A DNA stretch of 64,000 bases from Streptomyces sp. V2I9. GTDB taxonomy: Bacteria; Actinomycetota; Actinomycetes; Streptomycetales; Streptomycetaceae. Under the pieces are notes generated by a model. The model made no database searches and was not told the origin of the DNA. It saw nothing but the letters and a program-made list of their open reading frames with translations. The stretch covers positions 6,834,626 through 6,898,625 of the forward strand of contig NZ_JAUSZJ010000002.1 in NCBI RefSeq assembly GCF_030817475.1, in the 5' to 3' direction. Below are positions 32,197 through 41,220 of this stretch, in pieces; the first letter of the stretch is position 1; every line of letters begins with the position of its first letter. Made by a program: the position numbers and the translations under genes.

Positions 32197-33873
32197 ATGA
32201 GCCATCCCACCGCGCCCGGCGCCTCCCTCACCGCCTCCGACGTCACCTTCCAGTGGCCCGACGGCACCAGCCTCTTCGACGGGCTCTCCCTCACCGTCCC
32301 CCGCGGCCGTACCGGCCTGGCCGGTGCCAACGGAGCCGGGAAGTCCACCCTGCTCCGCCTGTTCGCCGGACTCCTGCGCCCCTCGACGGGGTCCGTCACC
32401 GCCGGCGGCAGCCTCGCTCATCTGCCGCAGAACATCACCTTGGACACCTCCCTGCGCGTGGACGCGGCCCTCGGCATTTCCGAGCGCCGGGCCGCCCTGC
32501 GCGCCATCGAGTCCGGGGACGTACGCGAGGAGCACTTCGAGACGGTCGGCGACGACTGGGACGTCGAGGAGCGCGCCCTGGCCACCCTCGGCACCCTCGG
32601 TCTCGGCACCGTCGAACTGGACCGCACCGTCGGCCAGCTGTCCGGCGGGGAGACCGTCCTGCTCCGCTTGGCCGCGCTGCTCCTGGAACGCCCCGACGTA
32701 CTCCTTCTCGACGAGCCGACCAACAACCTCGACCTGTTCGCCCGCCGCCGCCTCTACGACGCCGTCGACTCCTGGCGCACCGGCATCCTCATCGTCGTCA
32801 GCCACGACCGGGAACTCCTGGAACGGGTCGACCGCATCGCCGAACTGCGAGCGGGCTCGGTGAACTGGTACGGGGGCGGCTGGTCCGCGTACCAGGAAGC
32901 CCTCGCCACCCAGCAGGAAGCGGCCGGACGGATGCTGCGCTCCGCCGACGCCGACGTACGCCGTCAGCAGCGCGAACTGGAGGAGGCCCGGATCAAGGTG
33001 GCGCGCCGCCAGCGCCACGACAAGAAGCTGGACGGCCGCCGCACAGCACCGCGCATCGTCGCCGGGGAGCGCAAACGCTCCGCCCAGGAGTCCGGGGACC
33101 GGCTGCGCGGACTGCACGAGGACCGCCTCGACGAGGCACGCGAGCGCCGCGAGGAGGCCGCCGAGGCCATCCGCCGGGATGCCGAGATCAAGGTGAGCCT
33201 GCCCCACACCGCCGTCCCCGCGGGCCGGACCGTCCTGACCGTACGGGACCTGAGCCTGCCCTACGGGCGGCTGAGCGGGGGCAGCCTTCAGGTGCGGGGC
33301 CCCGAACGCATCGCCCTGGTCGGCCGCAACGGGGCCGGCAAGACCACGCTGCTGCGCACACTCACCGGGGAGCTGGCACCGACCACCGGGGAGGCCACGG
33401 CGGCGGTCCCGCTGAAATTCCTGCCGCAGCGGCTGGACGTCCTCGACGACACGCTGAGCGTCGCCGACAACGTCGCCCGTACCGCTCCGGGCACCACCGA
33501 CAACCAGATCCGCTCCCAGCTCGCCCGGTTCCTCTTCAAGGGAGCCCGCGCGGAGCAGCCGGCCGGCACCCTGTCGGGCGGCGAACGCTTCCGGGCCGCG
33601 CTCGCGGCGACCATGCTCGCCGCCCCTGCCCCGCAACTGCTCCTGCTGGACGAGCCGACGAACAACCTCGACATGGCCAGCGTGCGGCAGTTGACGAGCG
33701 CCCTGGAGTCGTACGAGGGCGCACTCGTCGTCGCCAGCCACGACCTGCCGTTCCTGGAGTCCGTGGGCATCACTCGGTGGATCCTGCTGGACGACGACCT
33801 GCGCGAGACCGACGCCGAAGAGATCCGCGAGCTGTTCGGAAGCCCGGAGTCCGCCCCGACGGGAACGGCATGA
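32197..33873 (+). CDS. ABC-F ribosome-protection-type ATPase
   Basis: 558 residues, soluble, two ABC cassettes. First: Walker A GANGAGKS, signature LSGGE, Walker B LLLDEPTNNLD, SHDRE. Second: GRNGAGKT, LSGGE, LLLDEPTNNLD, SHD. The helical inter-domain linker (residues about 230-340; QRELEEARIKVARRQRHDKKL...) is the part that reaches into the ribosome in ABC-F resistance proteins. A long leader and likely regulated promoter support an antibiotic-resistance role; the drug class is unknown. It overlaps the next frame's possible ATG by ATGA. Confidence 0.9.
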   Translation: MSHPTAPGASLTASDVTFQWPDGTSLFDGLSLTVPRGRTGLAGANGAGKSTLLRLFAGLLRPSTGSVTAGGSLAHLPQNITLDTSLRVDAALGISERRAALRAIESGDVREEHFETVGDDWDVEERALATLGTLGLGTVELDRTVGQLSGGETVLLRLAALLLERPDVLLLDEPTNNLDLFARRRLYDAVDSWRTGILIVVSHDRELLERVDRIAELRAGSVNWYGGGWSAYQEALATQQEAAGRMLRSADADVRRQQRELEEARIKVARRQRHDKKLDGRRTAPRIVAGERKRSAQESGDRLRGLHEDRLDEARERREEAAEAIRRDAEIKVSLPHTAVPAGRTVLTVRDLSLPYGRLSGGSLQVRGPERIALVGRNGAGKTTLLRTLTGELAPTTGEATAAVPLKFLPQRLDVLDDTLSVADNVARTAPGTTDNQIRSQLARFLFKGARAEQPAGTLSGGERFRAALAATMLAAPAPQLLLLDEPTNNLDMASVRQLTSALESYEGALVVASHDLPFLESVGITRWILLDDDLRETDAEEIRELFGSPESAPTGTA

Positions 33874-33917
33874 CACCGACCGCACGATCGGAGAAGAAGA
33901 TGAAGGAGGAGATCCGG

Positions 33918-34481
33918 ATGGGCGCCGACCTCGGTCCCTGCGTCGTACTGATCACCGGAGTGATGGCCGCGGGCAAGTCCACGGTCGCCCAGCTCCTGGC
34001 GGAGAGTCTGCCGCGGGCGGTCCATGTGCGCGGCGATGTCTTCCGCCGCATGATCGTCTCCGGACGCGCGGAGATGACACCCGACGAGGCGGAGGAGGCG
34101 CGGAGCCAGCTCGATCTGCGCCAGCGGCTCTCGGCCCGGGTGGCCGACGCGTACGCGGACGACGGCTGGACGGCCGTCGTCCAGGACATCGTCCTCGGCG
34201 ACGACCTGCCCCGGTATCTCGACCGGGTCCGCACCCGCCCCCTGCACGTCGTCGTGCTCGCCCCCTCGCCCGAGGCCGTGCGCACACGGGAGGCCGGGCG
34301 GGGCAAGACGGGGTACGGGGAGTGGACGGTCGAGGCGTTCGACGCGTATCTGCGGAGCGGGACGCCTCGGATCGGCCTGTGGCTGGACACGTCCGGGCAG
34401 ACGCCCGAGGAGACGGTTTCGGCCATCCTCGACGGCCTTCGTGGCGGAGCAGGGGAACCGGGGCTGCCGCGGGAGGAGTGA
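33918..34481 (+). CDS. P-loop kinase-like protein (chloramphenicol-phosphotransferase/AAA type)
   Basis: 187 residues from the ATG at 33918, chosen for its AAGGAGGAG ribosome site. In-frame ATGs at 33870 (overlapping the ABC-F stop) and 33900 are alternatives. Walker A is GVMAAGKSTVAQLLAE, followed by a VHVRGDVFRRM lid-binding Asp, VVQDIVLGDDLPRYL, and RTRPLHVVVLAPSPEAVRTRE. This is the small zeta/CPT-like kinase group. Its position right after an ABC-F gene suggests a second resistance or modification function; the substrate is unknown. Confidence 0.82.
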   Translation: MGADLGPCVVLITGVMAAGKSTVAQLLAESLPRAVHVRGDVFRRMIVSGRAEMTPDEAEEARSQLDLRQRLSARVADAYADDGWTAVVQDIVLGDDLPRYLDRVRTRPLHVVVLAPSPEAVRTREAGRGKTGYGEWTVEAFDAYLRSGTPRIGLWLDTSGQTPEETVSAILDGLRGGAGEPGLPREE

Positions 34482-34500
34482 CCGGGGGCGGGGCGACGGG

Positions 34501-34725
34501 TCAGGCCGCTTCGTAGTGGTGGGCCCGCCCGCCCCGCCATTCCACCCAGACCGGGTTGTCGAGCAGTCGGTCCGCTTCTTCGAGGCCGGCCTCGCTCAGG
34601 AACACGATCACATCGTGGTCGCTGTGGGCCAGCCCGAGTATCTCGTCCCGGCCTTCGTAGTGCACGGTCACCCGGCGGCCGCCCGAGGGGGTCGGCCGGT
34701 GGATGACGATCGGGGGAGTTGCCAT
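34501..34725 (-). CDS. Small hypothetical protein
   Basis: 74 residues. Strand-rich (VIHRPTPSGGRRVTVHYEGRDEILGLAHSDHDVIVFLSEAGL) with a helix (EEADRLLDNP) and a WVEWRGGRAHHYEA end. It is convergent with the kinase gene. I recall similar short proteins in Streptomyces but no named family. Confidence 0.65.
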   Translation of the reverse strand: MATPPIVIHRPTPSGGRRVTVHYEGRDEILGLAHSDHDVIVFLSEAGLEEADRLLDNPVWVEWRGGRAHHYEAA

Positions 34726-34842
34726 GGCTCCACCCTGCGCCGCGCCCCGCCCCTTCGCATCCCCGGCCCGCCCCGCAGGCGACCGGACCCGAGAGGGATC
34801 GCGGACGGCCCCCGCCCCTTCCCCGAAGGGCCACGGCGGTCC

Positions 34843-35463
34843 CTACCGCTTGCCGCCGGAGAGTTCCACCGTTGTGGTGACGCGCACCACGGACGGGCTG
34901 CGCGGGGCGGAACCGAAGCCGAAGGCGACCGGCGGATCGAGCGGGCCCAGCCGCCCCAGAGTCACCCCGTCCAGCACGGCCTCGGCCGACACCACCGGAC
35001 GCAGCCCGCGCGCCCCGTACCACTCCCGCCGGCCCGGTCCCGCGCGGCCCAGGGTGCGTACACCGGGCATCAGCAACCGGGCCGGCACGTCGCACAGCGC
35101 GGCCCAGAGCGGACTGCGGACGAGCGGGGCCGGCACGGCGGACAGCAGCAGGCCGAGGGCGGACGGGCGGCCGGCTCGCAGCCGCAGGCGCAGCGTGCCC
35201 GCCTCGACGACCCAGGTCTCCCCGGTGACGGCGACGGCCACAGGGACCACCTCGACACGGTCGAAGCGGTAGGTGGCGGCGACGAAGTCCGCGATCCGCC
35301 GGGACGGGGCCGGCAGCACCCGTTCGCCGTCGGGATGTTCGACCATCACGTCGCTGAACGCCCCGAACGGGGAACGCGGCCAGTGCCCGACCACCAGCCG
35401 GGTGCCCGAGCCGGTGCCCACACCGGCGATCCAGCCGTCGAACCGCAGTCGCTCACCCGTCAC
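34843..35463 (-). CDS. Hypothetical protein
   Basis: 206 residues from a GTG. The sequence has a beta-rich, lipocalin-like rhythm (LRFDGWIAGVGTGSGTRLVVGHW, GERVLPAPSRRIADFVAATYRFDRVEVVPVAVAV, TWVVEAGTLRLRLRAG). It has no signal peptide. The middle is fairly hydrophobic (ALGLLLSAVPAPLVRSPLWAAL). The frame extends further upstream, but that part is Arg/Ser-rich. No family is recognised. Confidence 0.6.
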   Translation of the reverse strand: MTGERLRFDGWIAGVGTGSGTRLVVGHWPRSPFGAFSDVMVEHPDGERVLPAPSRRIADFVAATYRFDRVEVVPVAVAVTGETWVVEAGTLRLRLRAGRPSALGLLLSAVPAPLVRSPLWAALCDVPARLLMPGVRTLGRAGPGRREWYGARGLRPVVSAEAVLDGVTLGRLGPLDPPVAFGFGSAPRSPSVVRVTTTVELSGGKR

Positions 35464-35530
35464 GCCCGCCAATCTGCCCCGCCGCGCACGTCGGAGGAGA
35501 CCCGACGAGCCGTACGGCGCGCCGCACGGG

Positions 35531-36151
35531 CTACTCGAAGCGGGACGTGTCCCCGGCACCGCGGCGCACGATCTCGGGCTCGTCGCCGGAGAAGTCGATG
35601 ACCGTGGTCGGCTCCGTGCCGCAGTCACCCGAGTCGATGACGGCGTCCACCTCGTGGTCGAGCCGCTCCTTGATCTCCCAGCCCTGCGTCATCGGCTCGT
35701 CCTCGTCCGGCAGCAGCAGCGTGCTCGACAGCAGCGGCTCACCGAGCTCGGCCACCAGCGCCTGGGTCACCACGTGGTCGGGGATGCGCACGCCGACCGT
35801 CTTCTTCTTCGGGTGCAGCAACTGACGGGGCACCTCCTTCGTCGCCGGGAGGATGAAGGTGTAGCTGCCGGGCGTCGCCGCCTTGACCGCCCGGAACACG
35901 TCGTTGTCCACGCGGACGAACTGCGCCAGCTGCGCGAAGTCGTGGCACACCAGCGTGAAGTGGTGCCGGTCGTCGAGGTTCCGGATCGACCTGATCCGGC
36001 CGATGGCGTCACGGTTGCCCAACTGGCAGCCCAGTGCGTAGCACGAGTCCGTCGGGTACGCGACGAGCGCGCCGGACCGGATGCTGTCGACCACCGTGCC
36101 GATGGTGCGGGGCTGGGGATTCGCGGGGTGCACGTCGAAGTACTTGGCCAT
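35531..36151 (-). CDS. YciO/YrdC/Sua5-family protein (L-threonylcarbamoyladenylate synthase-like)
   Basis: 206 residues. It has IRSGALVAYPTDSCYALGCQLGNRDAIGRI, the nucleotide-pocket basic region, and IPDHVVTQALVAELGEPLLSSTLLLP. Length and sequence match the YciO branch rather than the tsaC gene used for tRNA t6A, but the fold is the same and it may bind tRNA or ATP. It sits alone, downstream of the terminator of the membrane-protein pair. Confidence 0.85.
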   Translation of the reverse strand: MAKYFDVHPANPQPRTIGTVVDSIRSGALVAYPTDSCYALGCQLGNRDAIGRIRSIRNLDDRHHFTLVCHDFAQLAQFVRVDNDVFRAVKAATPGSYTFILPATKEVPRQLLHPKKKTVGVRIPDHVVTQALVAELGEPLLSSTLLLPDEDEPMTQGWEIKERLDHEVDAVIDSGDCGTEPTTVIDFSGDEPEIVRRGAGDTSRFE

Positions 36152-36208
36152 TCGCCGAGCTTACGCGCTCGGGCACGGGCGGCCGAGACCCTCTGCCGGG
36201 AAGCAGGG

Positions 36209-36236
36209 GAGGCGGCCGTGGCACCACGGCCGCCTC
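36209..36236. terminator. Terminator of the CBS/DUF21 pair
   Basis: A perfect 13-bp inverted repeat (arms 36209-36221 and 36224-36236) with a two-base centre, 43 nt beyond the stop of the second membrane protein. Confidence 0.7.
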
Positions 36237-36278
36237 TCGTTCCGCTCGGGTCACCGGCGTCCACCGTTGGCGGCCCGG

Positions 36279-37295
36279 TCAGACCGCGGCGGCCCCCACC
36301 AGCTCGTCCAGCACGTCCTCCATGGTCACGAAGCCGATGACCGTGCCCTTGTCACCGGCCACCGCTGCGAGGTGGGTACCGGCGGCACGCATCGCCGTGA
36401 GGGCGTCGTCGAGCGGGGTGTCGATCTCGACCCGGATGACGGGGTGCAGCGCGCTCTTCGGCAGCGCCTCGGCGCGCTCCGCGACACCCAGGGCGTCCTT
36501 GATGTGGAAGTAGCCCAGCAGACCGTCGTCGGGGCCGGTGACCGGAAGCCGGGAGAAGCCCGAGGAGACCGCGGCCCGCTCCAGCCCCTGCGGGGTGATG
36601 CCCAGCTCGACGGTGACGGTCCGGTTCAGCGGGACCATCACCTCGCCGACCGGCCGGGTCCCGAGCTCCAGCGCGTCCTGGAGGCGCTCCCCGTCGGCCG
36701 GGGCGAGCAGCCCGGCATCGCTGGAGTCCTTCACCAGCCGTACGAGTTCGTCGTCGGTGAACACCGAGGCGACCTCGTCCTTCGGTTCCACGTTGAGCAA
36801 CCGCAGCAGTGCGTTGGCGAAGGCGTTGATGCCGAAGATGACCGGACGCAGTGCCCGTGTCAGGGCCACCAGGGACGGCCCCAGGGCCAGCGCGGTGGCG
36901 ACCGGGGCGGCCAGCGCGATGTTCTTCGGGATCATCTCGCCGATGAGCATGTGCAGATACGTCGCCAGGGTCAGCGCGATGACGAACGCGATCGGGTGGA
37001 CCAGCGCCTCGGGCACGCCGACCGCGTCGAACGGCGGCTCCAGCAGATGGGCGATGGCCGGCTCCGCGACGGCGCCCAGCACCAGCGACGAGATGGTGAT
37101 GCCGAGCTGAGCGGTGGCCATGGCGGCCGACAGGTGCTCCAGGCCCCACAGAGTGCTTCTGGCCCGTCGGCTGCCCTGCCTCGCCTGCGGCTCGATCTGG
37201 CTGCGGCGCACGGAGATCAGCGCGAACTCCGCGCCCACGAAGAACGCGTTGGTGAGAAGGGTGAGCGCGCCGATGGCGAGCTGGATGGCGGTCAT
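36279..37295 (-). CDS. HlyC/CorC-family membrane protein, short type (DUF21 + CBS pair)
   Basis: 338 residues. An N-terminal DUF21/CNNM membrane part has about four helices (IGALTLLTNAFFVGAEFALISVRRSQIE..., LGPSLVALTRALRPVIFG). A CBS-domain pair follows (VGEVMVPLNRTVTVEL, LLGYFHIKDALG, LAAVAGDKGTVIGFVTMEDVLDELVG). It lacks the C-terminal CorC domain of its neighbour. Its ATG overlaps the stop of the upstream paralogue (ATGA). Such proteins are proposed Mg/Co transport or ion-homeostasis factors. Confidence 0.88.
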   Translation of the reverse strand: MTAIQLAIGALTLLTNAFFVGAEFALISVRRSQIEPQARQGSRRARSTLWGLEHLSAAMATAQLGITISSLVLGAVAEPAIAHLLEPPFDAVGVPEALVHPIAFVIALTLATYLHMLIGEMIPKNIALAAPVATALALGPSLVALTRALRPVIFGINAFANALLRLLNVEPKDEVASVFTDDELVRLVKDSSDAGLLAPADGERLQDALELGTRPVGEVMVPLNRTVTVELGITPQGLERAAVSSGFSRLPVTGPDDGLLGYFHIKDALGVAERAEALPKSALHPVIRVEIDTPLDDALTAMRAAGTHLAAVAGDKGTVIGFVTMEDVLDELVGAAAV

Positions 37296-38629
37296 CGGGC
37301 GTCCTCCTCCACGAGGGCGAGCGCCGGGGCGGGCGCGGTGATCCGGACCCGGTCGGCCCGGTGGTGCTCGATGTCGAGCACGTCGAACTGCCAGCCGTCG
37401 ACCTCGACCCGGTCCGCGCGGACCGGGATGCGGGCCAGCTGGTTGGCGAGCAGACCGGCGAGGGTCTCGTAGGGGCCCTCCGGCGCCCGGAAGCCGATCC
37501 GGTCGAGCTGGTCCAGCCGGATGCTGCCCTCGGCCTCCCAGACCTGGCGGCCGTCGCCGAGCGGCTCGGCCGGTGCGAGGTCGGGGCGCTCGTGGGGGTC
37601 GTGCTCGTCGCGGACCTCGCCGACGACCTCCTCGACGATGTCCTCGACGGTGGCGACGCCCGCCGTACCGCCGTACTCGTCGATCACCACCGCCATCGTC
37701 CGGCGCTTGCGCAGCTGCGCCAGCAGCCGGTCCACGGGCAACGAGTCGGGCACCAGCAGCGGCTCGGTGGCCAGCGCCGTGACCGGGGTCCGCGCCCGCT
37801 CGGACTCGTCCAGGGCCAGGACGTCGCGGATGTGGACCGTGCCGATGACCTCGTCCAGGCTGTCGCGGTAGACCGGGAAGCGGGAGAGGCCGGTGGCCAG
37901 CGTGAGATTGGCGGCGTCGGCGGCGGTGGCGTACGCGTCGAGTGCCCGGACGTCGACGCGCGGCGTCATCACGTTCTCCGCGGACAACTCCGCCAGGTGC
38001 AGCGTACGGACGAACAGCTCGGCCGAGTCCTCCTCGATGGCGCCCTCACGGGCGGAGTGCTGGGCGAGCGCGATCAGCTCCTGCGGTGTACGGGCGGAGG
38101 CCAGCTCCTCGGCGGGTTCCAGACCCAGTCGCCGCACCGCGCGGTTCGCGGTGTTGTTGAGGTGCCGGATGAGCGGGGCGAAAGCCGCCGTGAACACCCG
38201 CTGCGGGGTCGAGACGACTTTGGCGACCGCCAGCGGACTGGAGATCGCCCAGTTCTTCGGGACCAGCTCACCGACGACCATGAGGACCACGGTCGAGACG
38301 GCCACACCGACGAGGGTGGCGACCGTGGAGACGGCGCCGGCCGGAAGCCCGACGGCCTCCAGCGGACCGCGCAGCAGCACCGCGAGGGACGGCTCCGCCA
38401 GCATGCCGATGACCAGAGAGGTCACCGTGATGCCGAGCTGCGCGCCGGAGAGCTGGAACGTCAGCCGCTTGGCGGCCTTGAGCGCGCTCTCGGCACCGCG
38501 CTCTCCGGCCTGCGCGGCCCTTTCGAGCTCGCCGCGCTCGATGGTCGTCAGCGAGAACTCCGCCGCGACGAACACCGCACAGGCCAGTGTCAGCGCGAGG
38601 GCGAGGAGAAGCAGGGCCACTTCGCTCAC
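37292..38629 (-). CDS. HlyC/CorC-family membrane protein, full type (DUF21 + CBS pair + CorC)
   Basis: 445 residues, GTG start. DUF21 region with VAAEFSLTTIERGELERAAQAG and helices to about residue 200, CBS pair (ENVMTPRVDVRAL, IGTVHIRDVLAL, MAVVIDEYGGTAGVATVEDIVEEVVGEV), and a C-terminal CorC_HlyC domain (about 350-440). It is the first gene of a two-gene unit with the short paralogue, so the two probably form a heteromer. Confidence 0.9.
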   Translation of the reverse strand: MSEVALLLLALALTLACAVFVAAEFSLTTIERGELERAAQAGERGAESALKAAKRLTFQLSGAQLGITVTSLVIGMLAEPSLAVLLRGPLEAVGLPAGAVSTVATLVGVAVSTVVLMVVGELVPKNWAISSPLAVAKVVSTPQRVFTAAFAPLIRHLNNTANRAVRRLGLEPAEELASARTPQELIALAQHSAREGAIEEDSAELFVRTLHLAELSAENVMTPRVDVRALDAYATAADAANLTLATGLSRFPVYRDSLDEVIGTVHIRDVLALDESERARTPVTALATEPLLVPDSLPVDRLLAQLRKRRTMAVVIDEYGGTAGVATVEDIVEEVVGEVRDEHDPHERPDLAPAEPLGDGRQVWEAEGSIRLDQLDRIGFRAPEGPYETLAGLLANQLARIPVRADRVEVDGWQFDVLDIEHHRADRVRITAPAPALALVEEDAR

Positions 38630-39224
38630 CGTGTCACCTCCGTCCCGCGGTGCGCAGGGCCAGGGATGACACGGTTCCTACTGGGAGGCTCACCCATTGC
38701 GGTGCCGCAGCTCCTTCTCTGTTCGGTCGTCGGGATCGACGGTGCGGGACGCGTGTGAACCCGCCCCATAGATAGTAAAGGGAACGCAAAGCAAACGGGA
38801 GTGCCGATCGTCACACGGAGTGCGCCACGGGTCTCGGTACGGCGTTGCGCCCGAACGTCGCCCGGAGGAAGTCCGGCTCCGGTTCCGCGCGGTGGCGGGG
38901 GAGCGCGGGCACCCGAGGGCGCCCGCCGTGACCCTCATGGCCGGAACGGTGCGTGACGGTCCCGGCCTCGGGGAGCCCCGCGACGTCCGGAAGCTTCCGC
39001 GGGATCGATGACGACCTCCGCGCCGCACAGGTCGTCATCGAGGCGGACAGGCGCGCCGAGACGGCCGGGTCCGATCCGTCGGAGTGTGCCCCTGCCCGCC
39101 GCGGAGGTGGGGGAGGAAGCCACGGCGGCGGCTGTTCGCCGTTCCGGGCGTTTCCGGCGGGTGTACGGGAAGCCGGAGTAGGAAGCTGGGAAGCGAACGG
39201 CCGCCCGTGTGGACAAGGAGCCCC
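38630..39224. other. Divergent intergenic region
   Basis: About 595 bp between the divergent membrane-protein operon and the 143-residue hypothetical gene. An AT-richer patch near 38768-38795 contains TACTAT on the minus strand, a possible -10 for the membrane operon. Frames around 38810-39220 are Arg/Pro-rich and not supported as genes. Confidence 0.4.
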
Positions 39225-39656
39225 ATGAACCACCGACCCCGGACCGATGCGGGGCACCAGCGCCCCGAAGGCGTCACCGACGCGACCGTCGAGGCGCTCG
39301 GGGCCCTGTCGAAGGCCCTGGAGACCGCCGAGCGCGCCCGCGGCGCCCTCTACGACTTCCATCAGCTCACCGGAAGTGCCGACCTCGCCCTCGACGACGC
39401 CGTCCGGTTGCTCCGCGCCGCAGGACACGGAGAACAAGCCGAGCGGGTCGAACGGGAGATCCTCGGCCGTAACGTCATCCCTGGACACTGGACCTTCCAG
39501 ATCGTCGAGGAGTACAACACCACCTACTACGACGTGTTCCGGGCGATCGAACGCCGGATCACGGAGGAGCTCGCACAGGGCCGCGACCACCTCTACGAGG
39601 CCGAGATGAAGGCGGCCCGCCGGACCGTCGGGCACCCGGACCACAGCGCCGACTGA
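39225..39656 (+). CDS. Hypothetical helical protein
   Basis: 143 residues with AAGGAG 4 nt before the ATG. It is helical: VEALGALSKALETAERARGALYDFHQLTGSADLALDDAVRLLRAAGH, then HWTFQIVEEYNTTYYDVFRAIERRITEEL. No signal, membrane segment or enzyme motif is seen. It looks like a conserved Streptomyces protein without a name. Confidence 0.7.
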   Translation: MNHRPRTDAGHQRPEGVTDATVEALGALSKALETAERARGALYDFHQLTGSADLALDDAVRLLRAAGHGEQAERVEREILGRNVIPGHWTFQIVEEYNTTYYDVFRAIERRITEELAQGRDHLYEAEMKAARRTVGHPDHSAD

Positions 39657-39806
39657 CGGGCGGCCGCGTCCTGCCGGAACACGCCTCCCTGCCGTCACCG
39701 ACCGTAGCCGCACGAGATGCGGAGCGGACCGGTTCCGGTGACGCTGGGGCTCCGGTCGCGCACGCACCCCCGGTTGCCGACGGAGGCCCACGACGGAGGA
39801 CGGCCC

Positions 39807-39974
39807 ATGGACCCGTACGACAGTCCGGTGGAGCGGGCGCGCCGCACCCGTGAACGCGCCGAAGAGCTGGGCCGCGCCGCCGACCGGGCCACCGACCCCG
39901 AGCACCGGCAGCGGCTGCGGGAGAAGGCCCTGCGGCTGCTGCGCGAGGGACCGGCCGATTCCCGCCCCTCCTAG
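39807..39974 (+). CDS. DUF6381-like small protein
   Basis: 55 residues with GGAGGA upstream. The segment SPVERARRTRERAEELGRAADRATDPEHRQRLREKALRLL is typical of a short Streptomyces family that I recall as DUF6381, helical and charged. Its stop TAG shares the CTAG with the stop of the convergent MerR gene. Confidence 0.75.
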   Translation: MDPYDSPVERARRTRERAEELGRAADRATDPEHRQRLREKALRLLREGPADSRPS

Positions 39975-40912
39975 GGGGTGTTCGAGGAAGCGGTCGACTC
40001 GTGGGCGGTGAGTTCTCCGGCCAGTTCCAGGCAGCGCAGACGGGCCGGGGAGAAGTCGTAGGGCATCTTCCCGACAGCTTCGATCGCGCTCATGGCCTTC
40101 TGTTCCCCGGAGCTGTGGCCGGCCTCGTCCTCGCCCTCACCGGCGGGCGCGGGGTGCACGGAGCCCCAGGAGTCGAAGAGCGCGTCGTCGCTCTCCGCCA
40201 GGCCGGAGTCCTCGATGACGGCGTGCAACGCCTTTTCGAAGGCGTGCCGTTCGGCCGCCAGGCTGGCCACGCGGGGGTCATCGACAGCGACCGTGTCGTC
40301 GAGTGCCTGCTCGGCCGCGTCCACGCGGTCGGACTCCTCCCGCAGATCCGGATGGGTGGCCAGGGCGATGAAACGGCTTGCCTGGAGGGCCGCTCCGAGC
40401 GGTCCGAAGATCCGCTCGGTGACCAGCAGGCCGTCCAGGTCCGCCTGGCGCAAGGAGCCTTCGGGCAGGCCCTTGAGGCGGCTGGTGACGAAGTCGGAGA
40501 GCAGACCCACCCTGCTTCCCTCGGTACGCATGCGCCGCACGGCGGTCTGCTGCCGCCGCAGTTCTGCCTCCCGGGCGAGAAGGGCTTCCTCCAGCCGTTC
40601 CAGGGTGCCCGCGATGCCGTCGTCGGTGTCGGTGCCGGCCGGGGCCGTGTCGGCGAAGGCGTCACGGATGTCGTCCAGGGCGATTCCGGCGTCGGCCGTC
40701 CTGCGGACCCACAGCAGCCGAATCATGTCCTCGTAGCCGTAGCCGTAGCCGTAGCCGTAGCCGTAGCCGTAGCGGCGGCGGCCGTCGCCCCGCACGGGCT
40801 CGGGGAGCAGACCGATCTCGTGGTAGTGACGGATCGCCCGCGGCGTGGTGCCGACGAAGGCCGCCGCGTCACCGATCATGACCTGGCGCGGCGCGGTGAA
40901 GGACGAGAACAT
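39971..40912 (-). CDS. MerR-family transcription regulator with expanded Tyr-Gly wing
   Basis: 313 residues from the ATG at 40912, with GAGGAAGG upstream. The DNA-binding domain has MIGDAAAFVGTTPRAIRHYHEIGLLPEP, then the wing RRRYGYG..., then EDMIRLLWVRRTADAGIALDDI. Where relatives read RRRYGYEDM, this protein has six Tyr-Gly pairs before the last Tyr, coded by seven identical hexanucleotides. The C-terminal 190 residues are helical with an effector-binding look. The target gene and inducer are not evident. Confidence 0.88.
   Translation of the reverse strand: MFSSFTAPRQVMIGDAAAFVGTTPRAIRHYHEIGLLPEPVRGDGRRRYGYGYGYGYGYGYEDMIRLLWVRRTADAGIALDDIRDAFADTAPAGTDTDDGIAGTLERLEEALLAREAELRRQQTAVRRMRTEGSRVGLLSDFVTSRLKGLPEGSLRQADLDGLLVTERIFGPLGAALQASRFIALATHPDLREESDRVDAAEQALDDTVAVDDPRVASLAAERHAFEKALHAVIEDSGLAESDDALFDSWGSVHPAPAGEGEDEAGHSSGEQKAMSAIEAVGKMPYDFSPARLRCLELAGELTAHESTASSNTP
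40732..40773. repeat. Seven tandem copies of the hexanucleotide CGTAGC
   Basis: A 42-bp array of exact copies inside the MerR gene. Each copy adds one Tyr-Gly dipeptide, so copy-number change keeps the frame. Confidence 0.95.
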
Positions 40913-41220
40913 GGGTGGGGGCCTTCCTCGATGGGGCGGGACGTGAGTACACCGGACCACATACCGCTACGGAAGCTGCAACCCGAGACACTCCGTCCGG
41001 CGTCCATGCCGGGAGAAGCGCCCTTGGCCGCACCGTTCGGCCCGCCCGTCAGGACAACCGCGCGAAAGCGGCCAAAGCCGCAGCACCTTGACCATCACGG
41101 TGAGGCGCGTGCGGGGGCGGCCCACCCCGGAACACGGCCTGCTCCCCTCCGGAGATCGTCGGGCGTCCGTGCGGGAAAGCCGATTGCCCGCGTGGCCGCC
41201 GCCCGGTAGCGTCCCGCGCC
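40913..41220. other. Intergenic region between MerR and acetyltransferase genes
   Basis: About 308 bp, divergent. It would hold the MerR promoter and operator, but I see no clear -10/-35 or dyad of MerR type. Confidence 0.35.

Noticed and set aside
40732..40773. Repeat array as CRISPR
   Set aside because: Six-base units without spacers inside a coding gene; this is a microsatellite.
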